A stretch of DNA of 64,000 nucleotides from Enterobacter cloacae subsp. cloacae ATCC 13047 (GTDB lineage: Bacteria; Pseudomonadota; Gammaproteobacteria; Enterobacterales; Enterobacteriaceae), in contig NC_014121.1 in NCBI RefSeq assembly GCF_000025565.1, forward strand, positions 2,914,001-2,978,000, given 5' to 3'. The notes beneath the pieces were generated by a model. The model made no database searches and had not been told where the DNA came from. It saw only the letters and a list, made by a program, of their open reading frames with translations. A program made the translations under genes and the position numbers. Positions 30,381 to 39,245 of this stretch are shown piece after piece; positions within the stretch are counted from its first letter, which is position 1; the number at the start of each line of letters is the position of its first letter.

Positions 30381-32744
30381 ATGAAAACCCTGAAAAACTG
30401 GACCGTCGATAAGCAGTCGGCCAACCATCTGGAACTGCTGGTGGATAACCAGCACCGCCTGTGCCTGTATGTGCTGGAAGAGAACCTGTTCCGCGTACTG
30501 ATCAAACGTAAAGGTGAACTGGCGCTGGACCGCACCTGGAGCATCGCTCCGGAAGAAGATGTGCCGTGGGAAGGCCGTCGTCGCGACGATCTGAGCGGCT
30601 TCACCTGCCCTGCCTGGACGCTAAGCCAGCAGGATGAGGGGCTGACAATTGCTACCGAACAGCTGCGTGTGACCGTTCATCAGCCGCTGTGGCTGGAGTG
30701 GCATTATCGCAATGACGCCGGTGAGTGGCAGCCGCTGGTCAATGACCGTCCGACCAGCGCCTATCTGCTGAACGCTCACGGCGACGGGGTGGCACACTAC
30801 CTGAGCCGTCGCAAGGACGAGCGTTTTTACGGCCTGGGTGAGAAAGCGGGCGACCTGCAGCGCAACGGTAAGCGCTTCGAGATGCGCAACCTCGACGCCA
30901 TGGGCTACAACGCGGCCAGCACCGACCCGCTGTACAAACACATCCCGTTTACCCTTACCCGCCGCGATGACGTGAGTTACGGCCTGTTCTACGACAACCT
31001 GAGCAGCTGCTGGCTGGATCTGGGCAACGAGATTGATAACTACCACACCGCTTACCGTCGCTGGCAGGCGGAAGCGGGTGATATCGATTACTACCTCTTT
31101 ACCGGCAAACGGGTGCTGGACGTCACCAAAGCCTTTGTGCGCCTGACCGGGAAAACGCTGTTCGGGCCGAAATGGAGCCTGGGCTACAGCGGGTCGACCA
31201 TGCACTACACCGACGCGCCGGACGCGCAGAATCAACTGATGAATTTTATTCGCCTGTGCGAAGAGCATGCGATCCCGTGCGACTCGTTCCAGCTCTCATC
31301 GGGTTATACCTCAATCAACGGCAAGCGCTATGTCTTTAACTGGAACTACGACAAAGTGCCGCAACCGAAGGTGATGACCCAGGCATTCCACGATGCGGGA
31401 CTGCGGCTGGCGGCAAACATCAAGCCGTGCCTGCTGCAGGACCACCCGCGCTATAGCGAAGTGGCGGAAAACGGCCTGTTCATTCGTGATTCAGAAACCG
31501 ATGCACCAGAACGCTCCAGCTTCTGGGATGACGAAGGTTCCCACCTCGACTTTACCAACCCGCAGACGGTGAAATGGTGGCAGGAAGGAGTCACCACGCA
31601 GCTGCTGGAGATGGGGATCGACTCCACCTGGAACGATAACAACGAATACGAAGTGTGGGACGGCGAAGCGCGCTGTCATGGTTTTGGCAAGGAGATCGCC
31701 ATCAAACACATCCGCCCGGTGATGCCGCTGCTGATGATGCGCGCCTCGCTGGAAGCGCAGCAGCGGTTTGCCCCGGAAAAGCGCCCGTATCTGATCTCCC
31801 GTTCCGGCTGCGCCGGGATGCAACGTTACGTTCAGACCTGGAGCGGCGATAACCGCACCAACTGGGATACCCTGCGCTATAACATCCGCATGGGGCTGGG
31901 CATGAGCCTGTCCGGGCTGTTTAACGTTGGTCATGACGTGGGCGGTTTTTCTGGCGACAAACCCGACGCCGAGCTGTTTGTCCGCTGGGTGCAGAACGGC
32001 GTGATGCACCCGCGTTTTACCATTCACTCGTGGAATGACGATCACACGGTAAACGAGCCGTGGATGTATCCGGGCGTCACCCCCGCTATTCGCGGTGCTA
32101 TTGAGCTGCGCTATCGTCTGCTGCCGTATCTCTACACCCTGCTCTGGCAGGCGCATGCCGATGACGAACCGATGCTGCGCCCAACCTTCCTCGACCACGA
32201 ACACGATGCGCAGACCTTTGAAGAGTGCGACGAGTTCCTGCTGGGCCGGGACCTGCTGGTGGCAAGCGTGGTGGAGGCCGGACAGCGCGAGCGCCGTCTC
32301 TGGCTGCCGGATAACGAAACCGGCTGGTACGATTTTTACACCCACGCGTGGTACGCGGGCGGGCAGTGGATCGCTCTGGATGCACCGCTGGAAAAACTGC
32401 CGCTGCTGGTGCGCGCCGGTGCCGGTCTGCCGCTCAGCGAACGCATCACTCACGTCAGCGCGGAAAAAGACGACACCCGCGAACTGAAGCTGTTCCCGGT
32501 CAAAGGCGTGGGTACCAGCACCGGTCTGCTGTTTGAAGATGACGGTGAAAGCTGGGGCTATCAGAACGGCAATGCGCTGTGGGTAGAGTGGGAAATGGTG
32601 TGCGATGGGGCAACCATCAATTTGAAGATCACTGCGCGCGGAGATTATCGTCCGGCGTGGAAAGCACTGAAGGTGTCATTACCGGCGGGGGAAAAACGCA
32701 GGCTGCTTGTGAATGGGATTGAAGGGAGTGAGTGGGTGATGTAG
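30381..32744 (+). CDS. Glycoside hydrolase family 31 enzyme (alpha-glucosidase/alpha-xylosidase type)
   Basis: The roughly 787-residue cytoplasmic hydrolase has an N-terminal beta-sandwich, a catalytic (beta/alpha)8 barrel and C-terminal beta domains. The GH31 nucleophile is probably Asp419 in STWNDNNEYE, and the acid/base Asp490 is in RYVQTWSGDN; HDVGGFSG follows. The WNDNNE form is closer to alpha-glucosidases than to the YicI alpha-xylosidase or YihQ sulfoquinovosidase. There is no signal peptide, so it acts on imported sugar. The ATG at 30381 is preferred, but a GTG at 30366 is possible and the ribosome site is weak. It is coupled to the MFS gene 17 bases upstream. Confidence 0.85.
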   Translation: MKTLKNWTVDKQSANHLELLVDNQHRLCLYVLEENLFRVLIKRKGELALDRTWSIAPEEDVPWEGRRRDDLSGFTCPAWTLSQQDEGLTIATEQLRVTVHQPLWLEWHYRNDAGEWQPLVNDRPTSAYLLNAHGDGVAHYLSRRKDERFYGLGEKAGDLQRNGKRFEMRNLDAMGYNAASTDPLYKHIPFTLTRRDDVSYGLFYDNLSSCWLDLGNEIDNYHTAYRRWQAEAGDIDYYLFTGKRVLDVTKAFVRLTGKTLFGPKWSLGYSGSTMHYTDAPDAQNQLMNFIRLCEEHAIPCDSFQLSSGYTSINGKRYVFNWNYDKVPQPKVMTQAFHDAGLRLAANIKPCLLQDHPRYSEVAENGLFIRDSETDAPERSSFWDDEGSHLDFTNPQTVKWWQEGVTTQLLEMGIDSTWNDNNEYEVWDGEARCHGFGKEIAIKHIRPVMPLLMMRASLEAQQRFAPEKRPYLISRSGCAGMQRYVQTWSGDNRTNWDTLRYNIRMGLGMSLSGLFNVGHDVGGFSGDKPDAELFVRWVQNGVMHPRFTIHSWNDDHTVNEPWMYPGVTPAIRGAIELRYRLLPYLYTLLWQAHADDEPMLRPTFLDHEHDAQTFEECDEFLLGRDLLVASVVEAGQRERRLWLPDNETGWYDFYTHAWYAGGQWIALDAPLEKLPLLVRAGAGLPLSERITHVSAEKDDTRELKLFPVKGVGTSTGLLFEDDGESWGYQNGNALWVEWEMVCDGATINLKITARGDYRPAWKALKVSLPAGEKRRLLVNGIEGSEWVM

Positions 32745-32756
32745 TGCGGCCTGATG

Positions 32757-32789
32757 CCCTCACCCTAACCCTCTCCCACAGGGAGAGGG
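32757..32789. repeat. Family A palindromic repeat
   Basis: CCCTCACCCTAA - CCCTCTCCC-ACA-GGGAGAGGG, directly after the GH31 stop codon and adjacent to a REP element at 32798. The two repeat families lie side by side here. Confidence 0.75.
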
Positions 32790-32797
32790 AACAGAAC

Positions 32798-32829
32798 GTA
32801 GGCCGGGTAAGGCGAAGCCGCCACCCGGC
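32798..32829. repeat. REP (family B) element
   Basis: GTAGGCCGGGTAAGGCG-AA-GCCGCCACCCGGC palindromic unit between the convergent ends of the GH31 gene and ybiT. A T-run (CTTTTTTT) follows, so it may also terminate the GH31 transcript. Confidence 0.85.
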
Positions 32830-32834
32830 TTTTT

Positions 32835-34430
32835 TTAGTTCTCGATACCTTTGCTGCGCAGGTAATCTTCATAGTTACCGGTGAAGTCCACCACGCGCTC
32901 TGGCGTAATTTCAATCACGCGGGTCGCCAGCGAGCTGACGAACTCACGGTCGTGAGAAACGAAGATCAGGGTGCCCTGGTACATCTCCAGCGCCATGTTC
33001 AGCGATTCGATAGATTCCATATCCAGGTGGTTGGTCGGTTCGTCCATCACCAGAATGTTCGGTTTTTCCATCATCAGCTTGCCGAACAGCATGCGGCCCT
33101 TCTCTCCACCGGAGAGCACTTTGGCAGGCTTCTTGATGTCGTCCTGGCTGAACAGCAGACGCCCCAGAATACTGCGCACCGCCTGCTCATCGTCGCCTTC
33201 CTGCTTCCACTGGCTCATCCAGTCGAAGACGGTCAGGTCGTTTTCAAATTCATATTCATGATCCTGCGCGTAATAACCAATTTGCGCGTTTTCGGACCAT
33301 TTCACGCTCCCGTTGTCCGGCTGCAGTTCGCCGACCAGGGTTTTCAGCATGGTGGATTTACCCACGCCGTTGGCACCCAGAATGGCGATCTTCTCGCCCA
33401 CTTCCAGCAGCAGGTTGAAGTTTTTAAACAGCGGGCCTTCATCAAAACCTTTGGTAAGGGCTTCCACTTCCAGCGCGTTACGGAACAGTTTCTTGTCCTG
33501 CTCGAAACGGATGAACGGGTTCTGACGGCTGGAAGCTTTAACTTCTTCCAGTTTGATTTTGTCAATCTGGCGGGCACGCGATGTTGCCTGACGGGATTTA
33601 GAGGCGTTGGCGCTAAAGCGGCTGACGAAGGATTGCAGGTCCGCAATCTGCGCTTTCTTCTTGGCGTTATCCGCCAGCAGACGTTCACGCGCCTGGGTGG
33701 CCGCCGTCATGTATTCGTCGTAGTTGCCCGGGTAAACACGCAGCTCACCGTAATCCAGATCCGCCATGTGCGTACACACCATGTTCAGGAAGTGACGGTC
33801 GTGCGAGATGATGATCATGGTGCTGTCACGGTCGTTGAGCGTCTGCTCCAGCCAGCGGATGGTGTCGATGTCCAGGTTGTTCGTCGGTTCATCGAGCAGC
33901 AGAATGTCCGGGTTAGAGAACAGTGCCTGCGCCAGCAGCACACGCAGCTTCCAGCCAGGTGCCACTTCGCTCATTGGGCCGTAATGCTGTTCGACCGGAA
34001 TGCCCACGCCCAGCAGCAGCTCGCCCGCACGCGCTTCTGCAGAATAACCGTCCATTTCGCCGTATTGCGTCTCCAGATCGGCCACTTTGTAGCCATCTTC
34101 TTCGCTCATTTCGGCCAGAGCGTAGATACGGTCGCGCTCCTGCTTCACTTCCCACAGCTCCGCGTGCCCCATGATCACGGTGTCGAGCACGGTGAACTCT
34201 TCAAAGGCGAACTGATCCTGACGCAGTTTACCGATGCGCTCGTTGGGATCGAGCGACACGTTGCCGAGCGTCGGCTCCAGGTCACCGCCGAGGATCTTCA
34301 TAAAGGTGGATTTACCGCTACCGTTGGCACCAATCAGGCCGTAACGGTTGCCGCCGCCAAATTTGACGGAAATGTTTTCGAACAGCGGCTTACTGCCAAA
34401 CTGCATAGTGACGTTGCTGGTAACTAACAC
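32835..34430 (-). CDS. ybiT: ABC-F family ATPase YbiT
   Basis: The 531-residue soluble protein contains two ABC ATPase domains joined by a charged linker (about residues 235-320), the layout of ABC-F proteins that bind the ribosomal E site. Walker A motifs are GANGSGKST and GANGVGKST, with DEPTNNLD and DEPTNHLD. E. coli YbiT (530) is one of four ABC-F paralogues; its exact role in translation is not settled. The start is a GTG at 34430 with AGGA 8 bases upstream. It is divergent from ldtB. Confidence 0.94.
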   Translation of the reverse strand: MLVTSNVTMQFGSKPLFENISVKFGGGNRYGLIGANGSGKSTFMKILGGDLEPTLGNVSLDPNERIGKLRQDQFAFEEFTVLDTVIMGHAELWEVKQERDRIYALAEMSEEDGYKVADLETQYGEMDGYSAEARAGELLLGVGIPVEQHYGPMSEVAPGWKLRVLLAQALFSNPDILLLDEPTNNLDIDTIRWLEQTLNDRDSTMIIISHDRHFLNMVCTHMADLDYGELRVYPGNYDEYMTAATQARERLLADNAKKKAQIADLQSFVSRFSANASKSRQATSRARQIDKIKLEEVKASSRQNPFIRFEQDKKLFRNALEVEALTKGFDEGPLFKNFNLLLEVGEKIAILGANGVGKSTMLKTLVGELQPDNGSVKWSENAQIGYYAQDHEYEFENDLTVFDWMSQWKQEGDDEQAVRSILGRLLFSQDDIKKPAKVLSGGEKGRMLFGKLMMEKPNILVMDEPTNHLDMESIESLNMALEMYQGTLIFVSHDREFVSSLATRVIEITPERVVDFTGNYEDYLRSKGIEN

Positions 34431-34581
34431 GGGGAGATTCCTGCGAAAAGTGTGATAAACACGGCATTATGCCACAATTCCGAATTGAGATCCTGTGTTG
34501 CGACGCTCCGCTAAACTTTAACAAAATCGAAAAAAATGTGATTTCGTACACATCTGAATTCCCTGTTAGCGGGAATGCACA

Positions 34582-34587
34582 TATAAT
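34582..34587 (+). promoter_or_regulatory. -10 element of the probable ldtB promoter
   Basis: A consensus TATAAT hexamer lies 64 bp upstream of the ldtB start. The -35 region is poor; a small hairpin-like ATTCCC...GGGAAT overlaps it. The assignment is by sequence and position only. Confidence 0.4.
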
Positions 34588-34651
34588 GCGCTCCCATCAC
34601 AGATTCAGACTTATCAACTCACGCCTGAATGGCTTAGATACCTCGCACAAC

Positions 34652-35572
34652 ATGAACATGAAATTAACAACGCTTTTTGCGGCGGCGTTAGCCGTAGTAG
34701 GTTTTTGCAAAACCGCTTCTGCGGTGACTTATCCGCTGCCGACAGACGGTAGCCGTCTGGTGGGTCAAAACCAGGTGGTGACGGTGCCTGAGGGTAACAC
34801 TCAGCCGCTGGAGTATTTCGCAGCACAGTACCAGCTGGGCCTGTCTAACATGCTGGAAGCGAACCCGGGCGTTGACCCATACCTGCCAAAAGCAGGTACC
34901 GTTCTCAATATCCCTCAGCAGCTGATCCTGCCGGATACCGTTCATGAAGGTATCGTGATTAACAGCGCGGAGATGCGTCTGTATTACTATCCGAAAGGCA
35001 CCAACACGGTAATCGTGCTGCCAATCGGTATCGGTCAGCTGGGTAAAGATACCCCGCTGAACTGGACCACCAAAGTTGAACGTAAGAAAGCAGGCCCAAC
35101 CTGGACCCCAACGGCGAAAATGCACGCGGAATACATCGCGGCAGGTGAACCGCTGCCAGCCGTGGTTCCAGCAGGCCCGGATAACCCAATGGGTCTGTAC
35201 GCCCTGTACATCGGCCGCCTGTACGCCATCCACGGTACCAACGCTAACTTCGGTATCGGCCTGCGCGTAAGCCACGGCTGCGTGCGTCTGCGTAACGACG
35301 ACATCAAATTCCTGTTCGAAAACGTGCCGGTAGGTACCCGCGTCCAGTTCATCAACGAACCGGTTAAAGCGACCTCTGAGCCGGATGGCAGCCGTTACAT
35401 TGAAGTGCACAACCCGCTGTCCACCAGCGAAGACCAGATCAACAATAACGAAATCGTGCCGATTACGCTGACCAGCGCGGTGCAGTCCGTGACCTCTCAG
35501 CCGGACGTGGAAACGACTATCGTTGACCAGGCTGTGCAGAACCGTTCCGGTATGCCGGTGCGTTTGAACTAA
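34652..35572 (+). CDS. ldtB: L,D-transpeptidase LdtB (YbiS)
   Basis: A 306-residue periplasmic enzyme that links the Braun lipoprotein to meso-diaminopimelate of peptidoglycan. A signal peptide (ending [10 protein letters not shown], about residue 24) is followed by a LysM-like segment (about 40-90) and a YkuD catalytic domain with nucleophile Cys210 in the motif [19 protein letters not shown]. The length equals the E. coli protein. The ATG at 34652 has no visible Shine-Dalgarno sequence; a second ATG lies two codons later. It ends in a strong bidirectional terminator. Confidence 0.95.
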   Translation: MNMKLTTLFAAALAVVGFCKTASAVTYPLPTDGSRLVGQNQVVTVPEGNTQPLEYFAAQYQLGLSNMLEANPGVDPYLPKAGTVLNIPQQLILPDTVHEGIVINSAEMRLYYYPKGTNTVIVLPIGIGQLGKDTPLNWTTKVERKKAGPTWTPTAKMHAEYIAAGEPLPAVVPAGPDNPMGLYALYIGRLYAIHGTNANFGIGLRVSHGCVRLRNDDIKFLFENVPVGTRVQFINEPVKATSEPDGSRYIEVHNPLSTSEDQINNNEIVPITLTSAVQSVTSQPDVETTIVDQAVQNRSGMPVRLN

Positions 35573-35585
35573 TCGCGACACAGCG

Positions 35586-35617
35586 AAAAAAGCGGGCTTC
35601 GATGCCCGCTTTTTTTT
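35586..35617. terminator. Bidirectional terminator between ldtB and the GntR gene
   Basis: A 12-bp stem AAAAAAGCGGGC / GCCCGCTTTTTT with a TTCGAT loop is flanked by A and T runs, so it can stop transcription from both sides. It serves ldtB (plus) and the beta-glucoside operon (minus). Confidence 0.9.
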
Positions 35618-36332
35618 ATCCGTTATTCACGATCACAATCCCGCCGTGGTCGTAACGATAATGACAGTGCGCATACTCCAGCGGCGTGCCATCTTCCAGA
35701 TAGATCACCTGCTCCACCTCCAGCACCGGGTCGCTCTCCTCGCAGACCAGATGCTGCATATCCAGCGCATTCGGCTTTAGCGCCCGCACCACGCGGTACG
35801 ATCCCATGATTTTCAGCCCCAGCGTCTCCTGCACATAGCGAAACACCGAGCTTTCAAGATGGCTTTTGTTCAGGCCGGGCACCAGGTTGAGCGGCATTAC
35901 GGTCGCGTCCAGCGACATGGGCTCACCATTAAGCAAACGCAGACGAATGAAGTCATAGACCGGCGTATCGGCATTGATCATCAGCGAGGCCTGCTCTTTT
36001 TCGTTCGGGAAGCGCAGTTCAAAATGCACCACCTGGCTCGTTACCGTGCCCAGATGCTCCCAGGTTTTGGTCGCGCCAAAGTAGTCGCTGCCGGAGAGAT
36101 CCCACTGCGACAACTGAAGGAAGTTTTTGCGGATGAACGTCCCCTGCCCCTGACGGGTATATACCAGCCCTTCAACGATCAGCTGACGCATGGCCTGCTG
36201 AATGGTCATCCGGCTGGTATTGAACTCCGCCGCCAGCGCAAACTGGTCCGGCAGGGGTTCATTGGCGGCATACTGCTGGCTGATGATGCGTTTTTTGATT
36301 TCACGCGCTATGGTGATGTACTTCGCCGCCAT
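35616..36332 (-). CDS. GntR/HutC-family regulator of the beta-glucoside operon
   Basis: The 238-residue regulator has an N-terminal winged helix (residues about 5-70, FNTSRMTIQQAMRQLIVEGLVYTRQGQGTFI) and a C-terminal UTRA ligand domain, as in HutC-type repressors that sense sugar phosphates. It is the last gene of a three-gene minus-strand operon with an EIIC permease and a GH1 phospho-beta-glucosidase. The paired ATGACTAGTCAT palindromes before the first gene are the likely operators, giving autoregulation. The effector is probably a 6-phospho-beta-glucoside, by inference. Confidence 0.85.
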   Translation of the reverse strand: MAAKYITIAREIKKRIISQQYAANEPLPDQFALAAEFNTSRMTIQQAMRQLIVEGLVYTRQGQGTFIRKNFLQLSQWDLSGSDYFGATKTWEHLGTVTSQVVHFELRFPNEKEQASLMINADTPVYDFIRLRLLNGEPMSLDATVMPLNLVPGLNKSHLESSVFRYVQETLGLKIMGSYRVVRALKPNALDMQHLVCEESDPVLEVEQVIYLEDGTPLEYAHCHYRYDHGGIVIVNNG

Positions 36333-36347
36333 CGTCCTTCCTTCTGT

Positions 36348-37670
36348 TTAATGTTCTATCCCGCTGTTTTTCAACGCCACTCGCTCGGCAATTTTGAGGA
36401 AAGGCAGGTAGAAGAATACACCAAATACGATGATTGCCAACTGCACCACCACCGCCCGCCAGTCCCCCGCGGTTGCCAGCCAGGCGCTCAGAATTGGCGG
36501 CGTGGTCCACGGGATCATCACCACGCAGCGCGACATTAATCCCAGCGTGGTGCAGAGCCAGGCGAAGTAAATGCCAATGGCGGGCAACAGGACAAACGGG
36601 ATCATTAAAGGCAGGTTAAATACAATCGGCAGGCCGAAAATCACCGGCTCGTTGATATTGAACAGACCCGGCGCCAGCGACAGACGTGCCACCTGTTTCG
36701 CCGATTGTTGCCGCGAGAAGATAAAAATGGCGATCAGCAGTGAAATGGTGCTACCGGTACCGCCCACCATGCCAAAGGTCGGCACGAAGATGTTGTTGAT
36801 GATGTGCGGGATCGGCTGGCCGTTGGCAAAGGCCAGCATGTTCTCATTGGTATTAATCAACAGGAACGGCTCCAGCACCACGCTGTTGACTACCGACTGA
36901 TGAATACCCAGCGTGAAGAGGAAGTTACCAAAGCTGTAGATAAAAATCGTCCCCGGCAGGCTGGTATTGATGAGCCGCAGCGGCTGCTGGATAAAGGTGG
37001 TGATCAGGTGAATCAGATCCGTATGCAATACGTTCGCCAGCAGCGCGGCCAGAACGGCAAACAGTGAGAGCGTCAGGATGGTCGGGATCAGGGCGCTAAA
37101 AGATTTACTGACCGCCGGCGGCACGTTTTCCCCCAGTGATATTTGCAGCGCCTTGAGCCGCGAGATGGCGATAAACAGCTCCGTCGAGAGCAAGCCAATC
37201 AGCACCCCGGCGAAAATCCCGGTCGAACCAATGTTGGCGAAGGTCAGCACCTGGGTGACATTCACCGTGGTGTCGCTGCCGACGGGCGTGAGCTGCAGAC
37301 GCATCGGCATCATGATAATAAAGCTGCTGACAGCGATAACCACTGCCGAGACCGGATTGTCGAAATCCTTGTTGCGCGCCAGCGACCAGGCAATCATCGG
37401 TGCCAGCAGCAGCGCGGCGATATTCAGCGTGCCATTGATGATCGCCTCGCCCCATACCTTGAAGTGCGTGAGCGTGTCGCCGTCAAAAATCCATGGGAAC
37501 ACCACATTGTTCACCAGCACCGCCAGTCCGGCGAGGATGAAAATCGGCATCACCGTGGCGAAGGCATCGCGCAGGGAGCGAAGATGCACCTGGTTTGCCA
37601 GGCGCGCCGAGAACTCAACAAATTTATCGACATAGGACTGCATATGCGGTGTGATTTTTGTTTCAGACAT
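36348..37670 (-). CDS. PTS lactose/cellobiose-family EIIC permease
   Basis: A 440-residue membrane permease subunit of a phosphotransferase system, cellobiose/chitobiose (CelB/ChbC) type, with about ten hydrophobic spans and the conserved central segment GMVGGTGSTISLL followed by LAPGLFNINEPVIFGLPIVFN. It would transport a beta-glucoside while phosphorylating it. No EIIA or EIIB gene is linked, so it must borrow these from another locus such as a chb/cel operon. It lies 51 bases after the GH1 gene and 15 bases before the GntR gene. Confidence 0.88.
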   Translation of the reverse strand: MSETKITPHMQSYVDKFVEFSARLANQVHLRSLRDAFATVMPIFILAGLAVLVNNVVFPWIFDGDTLTHFKVWGEAIINGTLNIAALLLAPMIAWSLARNKDFDNPVSAVVIAVSSFIIMMPMRLQLTPVGSDTTVNVTQVLTFANIGSTGIFAGVLIGLLSTELFIAISRLKALQISLGENVPPAVSKSFSALIPTILTLSLFAVLAALLANVLHTDLIHLITTFIQQPLRLINTSLPGTIFIYSFGNFLFTLGIHQSVVNSVVLEPFLLINTNENMLAFANGQPIPHIINNIFVPTFGMVGGTGSTISLLIAIFIFSRQQSAKQVARLSLAPGLFNINEPVIFGLPIVFNLPLMIPFVLLPAIGIYFAWLCTTLGLMSRCVVMIPWTTPPILSAWLATAGDWRAVVVQLAIIVFGVFFYLPFLKIAERVALKNSGIEH

Positions 37671-37721
37671 AGCGGATAGTTCCCATCAATCAGTCACAAA
37701 AACGGCCCGGCAGCGTACGGC

Positions 37722-39098
37722 TTACATCTCGCGTCCGTTGGTATGGATAACCTGTTTTAACCACGCGTAGCTCTTCTTCGGCACGCGTTTCAGGTCTTTA
37801 AGGTCGTGGTTTTCACGGTTGACGTAGACCACGCCGTAGCGCTTACGCATGTCACCCTGGGAGCTCAGAATGTCGATCAGACCCCAGCCGAGATACCCCA
37901 TCACCTCAGCGCCATCCTCGAACATGGCGGCTTTCATCGCCTCGATATGCGCCCGGTGATAGTCGATGCGGTAGGTATCCTCAATCGGGTTCACGCCATC
38001 CCAGGATTCAATCACGCCAATGCCGTTTTCAATCGGGAACACCGGCATGCGCCAGTCGTTGGCGTAGCGGGTGATGATGGTGCGAAAACCGAGCGGATCG
38101 ATTTGCCAGTTCCATTCGGTGGCTTTCAGGTACGGGTTATTTTTATCGCCGTACAGCAGATAATTGTTCACCGGAGTTCCCTGCGGAATGGCATCGCTGT
38201 CCAGCGTTTTACTGGCGTAGTAGCTGAAAGCCATAAAGTCGTTTTGGGTTCTTGCGAACAGCCCCAGATCCTCGGCACGGTAGATATCGCCAAACCCTTC
38301 CTGCTCCACCACCGCCATCACCGCCGGGCTATAGCCCTGACCAGCAAAGACGCGCAGCAGGTTCTGGTTGAGGAATTCGTCGTACTGCTGGGCGCAGAAG
38401 ATATCGCGCGGTTTGCAGGTGGCCGGGTAAACCAGCTGGTGCGCCAGCATACCGCCCATCAGCTGACCCGGTTTTGTCTGGTGCAGATATTCGGTCAGCG
38501 TCATGTGCGCCACCATGGTGTGATGCTGCAACTCGTACAGCTCGCGCAGGGTTTTCTCACCTTTCATGTAACCGGAAATACGAAACGCTTCCGGCATATG
38601 GAAGATGTTCTGTTCGTTGAAGGTCAGCCAGTACTTCACGCGGTCGCCGAAGCAGTCGATCATCTTTTTGCCATAGCGGATAAAGGCATCCATGACGCGA
38701 CGATCGTTAAAGCCGTTGTACTCCTGCGCCAGCGCCAGCGGCATATCGAAGTGATAAAGGCAGATCATCGGCTCGATACCGCGGGCGATGAGATCGTTAA
38801 TAAAGCGGTCGTAAAAGGCGATGCCTTCATCGTTGAACTCGCCGTCGCCCTGCGGACAGACCCGGCTCCAGGAGATTTGAAAGCGGTAGCAGTTCATGCC
38901 CAGATCCTGCATCAGGTCGAAATCTTCCCGGTAGCGGTGGTAGGAATCGGTCGCCACTTTCCAGTCGGAGATGTTTTCCCCCGCTTCGCGAATGTCGTAC
39001 ACCGACATCCCCTTCCCGCCCTCATTCCATGCCCCTTCCGTCTGCATACTGGATACCGAATTGCCCCATAAAAAGTTGGCTGGCAGTGATTGATTCAT
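37722..39098 (-). CDS. 6-phospho-beta-glucosidase, glycoside hydrolase family 1
   Basis: The 458-residue cytoplasmic enzyme hydrolyses phosphorylated beta-glucosides delivered by the PTS. The catalytic acid/base is Glu162 in WLTFNEQN and the nucleophile is Glu357 in FPIENGIG. The segment SSQGDMRKRYGVVYVN provides the Ser, Lys and Tyr that bind the 6-phosphate in phospho-specific GH1 enzymes. It has an AGGGAGAG ribosome site and is the first gene of its operon. Which aryl- or alkyl-beta-glucoside is preferred cannot be told from the sequence. Confidence 0.92.
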   Translation of the reverse strand: MNQSLPANFLWGNSVSSMQTEGAWNEGGKGMSVYDIREAGENISDWKVATDSYHRYREDFDLMQDLGMNCYRFQISWSRVCPQGDGEFNDEGIAFYDRFINDLIARGIEPMICLYHFDMPLALAQEYNGFNDRRVMDAFIRYGKKMIDCFGDRVKYWLTFNEQNIFHMPEAFRISGYMKGEKTLRELYELQHHTMVAHMTLTEYLHQTKPGQLMGGMLAHQLVYPATCKPRDIFCAQQYDEFLNQNLLRVFAGQGYSPAVMAVVEQEGFGDIYRAEDLGLFARTQNDFMAFSYYASKTLDSDAIPQGTPVNNYLLYGDKNNPYLKATEWNWQIDPLGFRTIITRYANDWRMPVFPIENGIGVIESWDGVNPIEDTYRIDYHRAHIEAMKAAMFEDGAEVMGYLGWGLIDILSSQGDMRKRYGVVYVNRENHDLKDLKRVPKKSYAWLKQVIHTNGREM

Positions 39099-39111
39099 GG
39101 TCTCTCCCTAT

Positions 39112-39144
39112 ATGACTAGTCATTTAAATTTCATGACTAGTCAT
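39112..39144. promoter_or_regulatory. Tandem ATGACTAGTCAT operators of the beta-glucoside operon
   Basis: Two identical perfect 12-bp palindromes, ATGACTAGTCAT, lie at 39112-39123 and 39133-39144, 21 bp centre to centre (two helical turns), just upstream of the GH1 start. The core fits GntR/HutC-type operators. Two dimers could bind side by side on one face of the DNA. The cognate protein is most likely the GntR-type regulator at the end of the operon. Confidence 0.75.
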
Positions 39145-39202
39145 ATAGGCGAAGATGTAAAAGCGATCAAAGAGGAGGATCGAATTTTGTGAGCAGAGCG
39201 GG

Positions 39203-39236
39203 AAAAAAAGCCCCGGTGAGCGGTGCGCCACCGGGG
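39203..39236 (-). terminator. Terminator of the aldo-keto reductase gene
   Basis: On the minus strand an 8-bp stem CCCCGGTG / CACCGGGG with a 10-base loop is followed by CTTTTTTT, 10 bp past the stop codon of the aldo-keto reductase. It separates this gene from the regulatory region of the beta-glucoside operon. Confidence 0.8.
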
Positions 39237-39245
39237 AAAGGAGGG

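Noticed and set aside
32952..34427. A 491-codon open frame antisense to ybiT
   Set aside because: It is an antisense shadow of a conserved ABC-F gene, with no family features.
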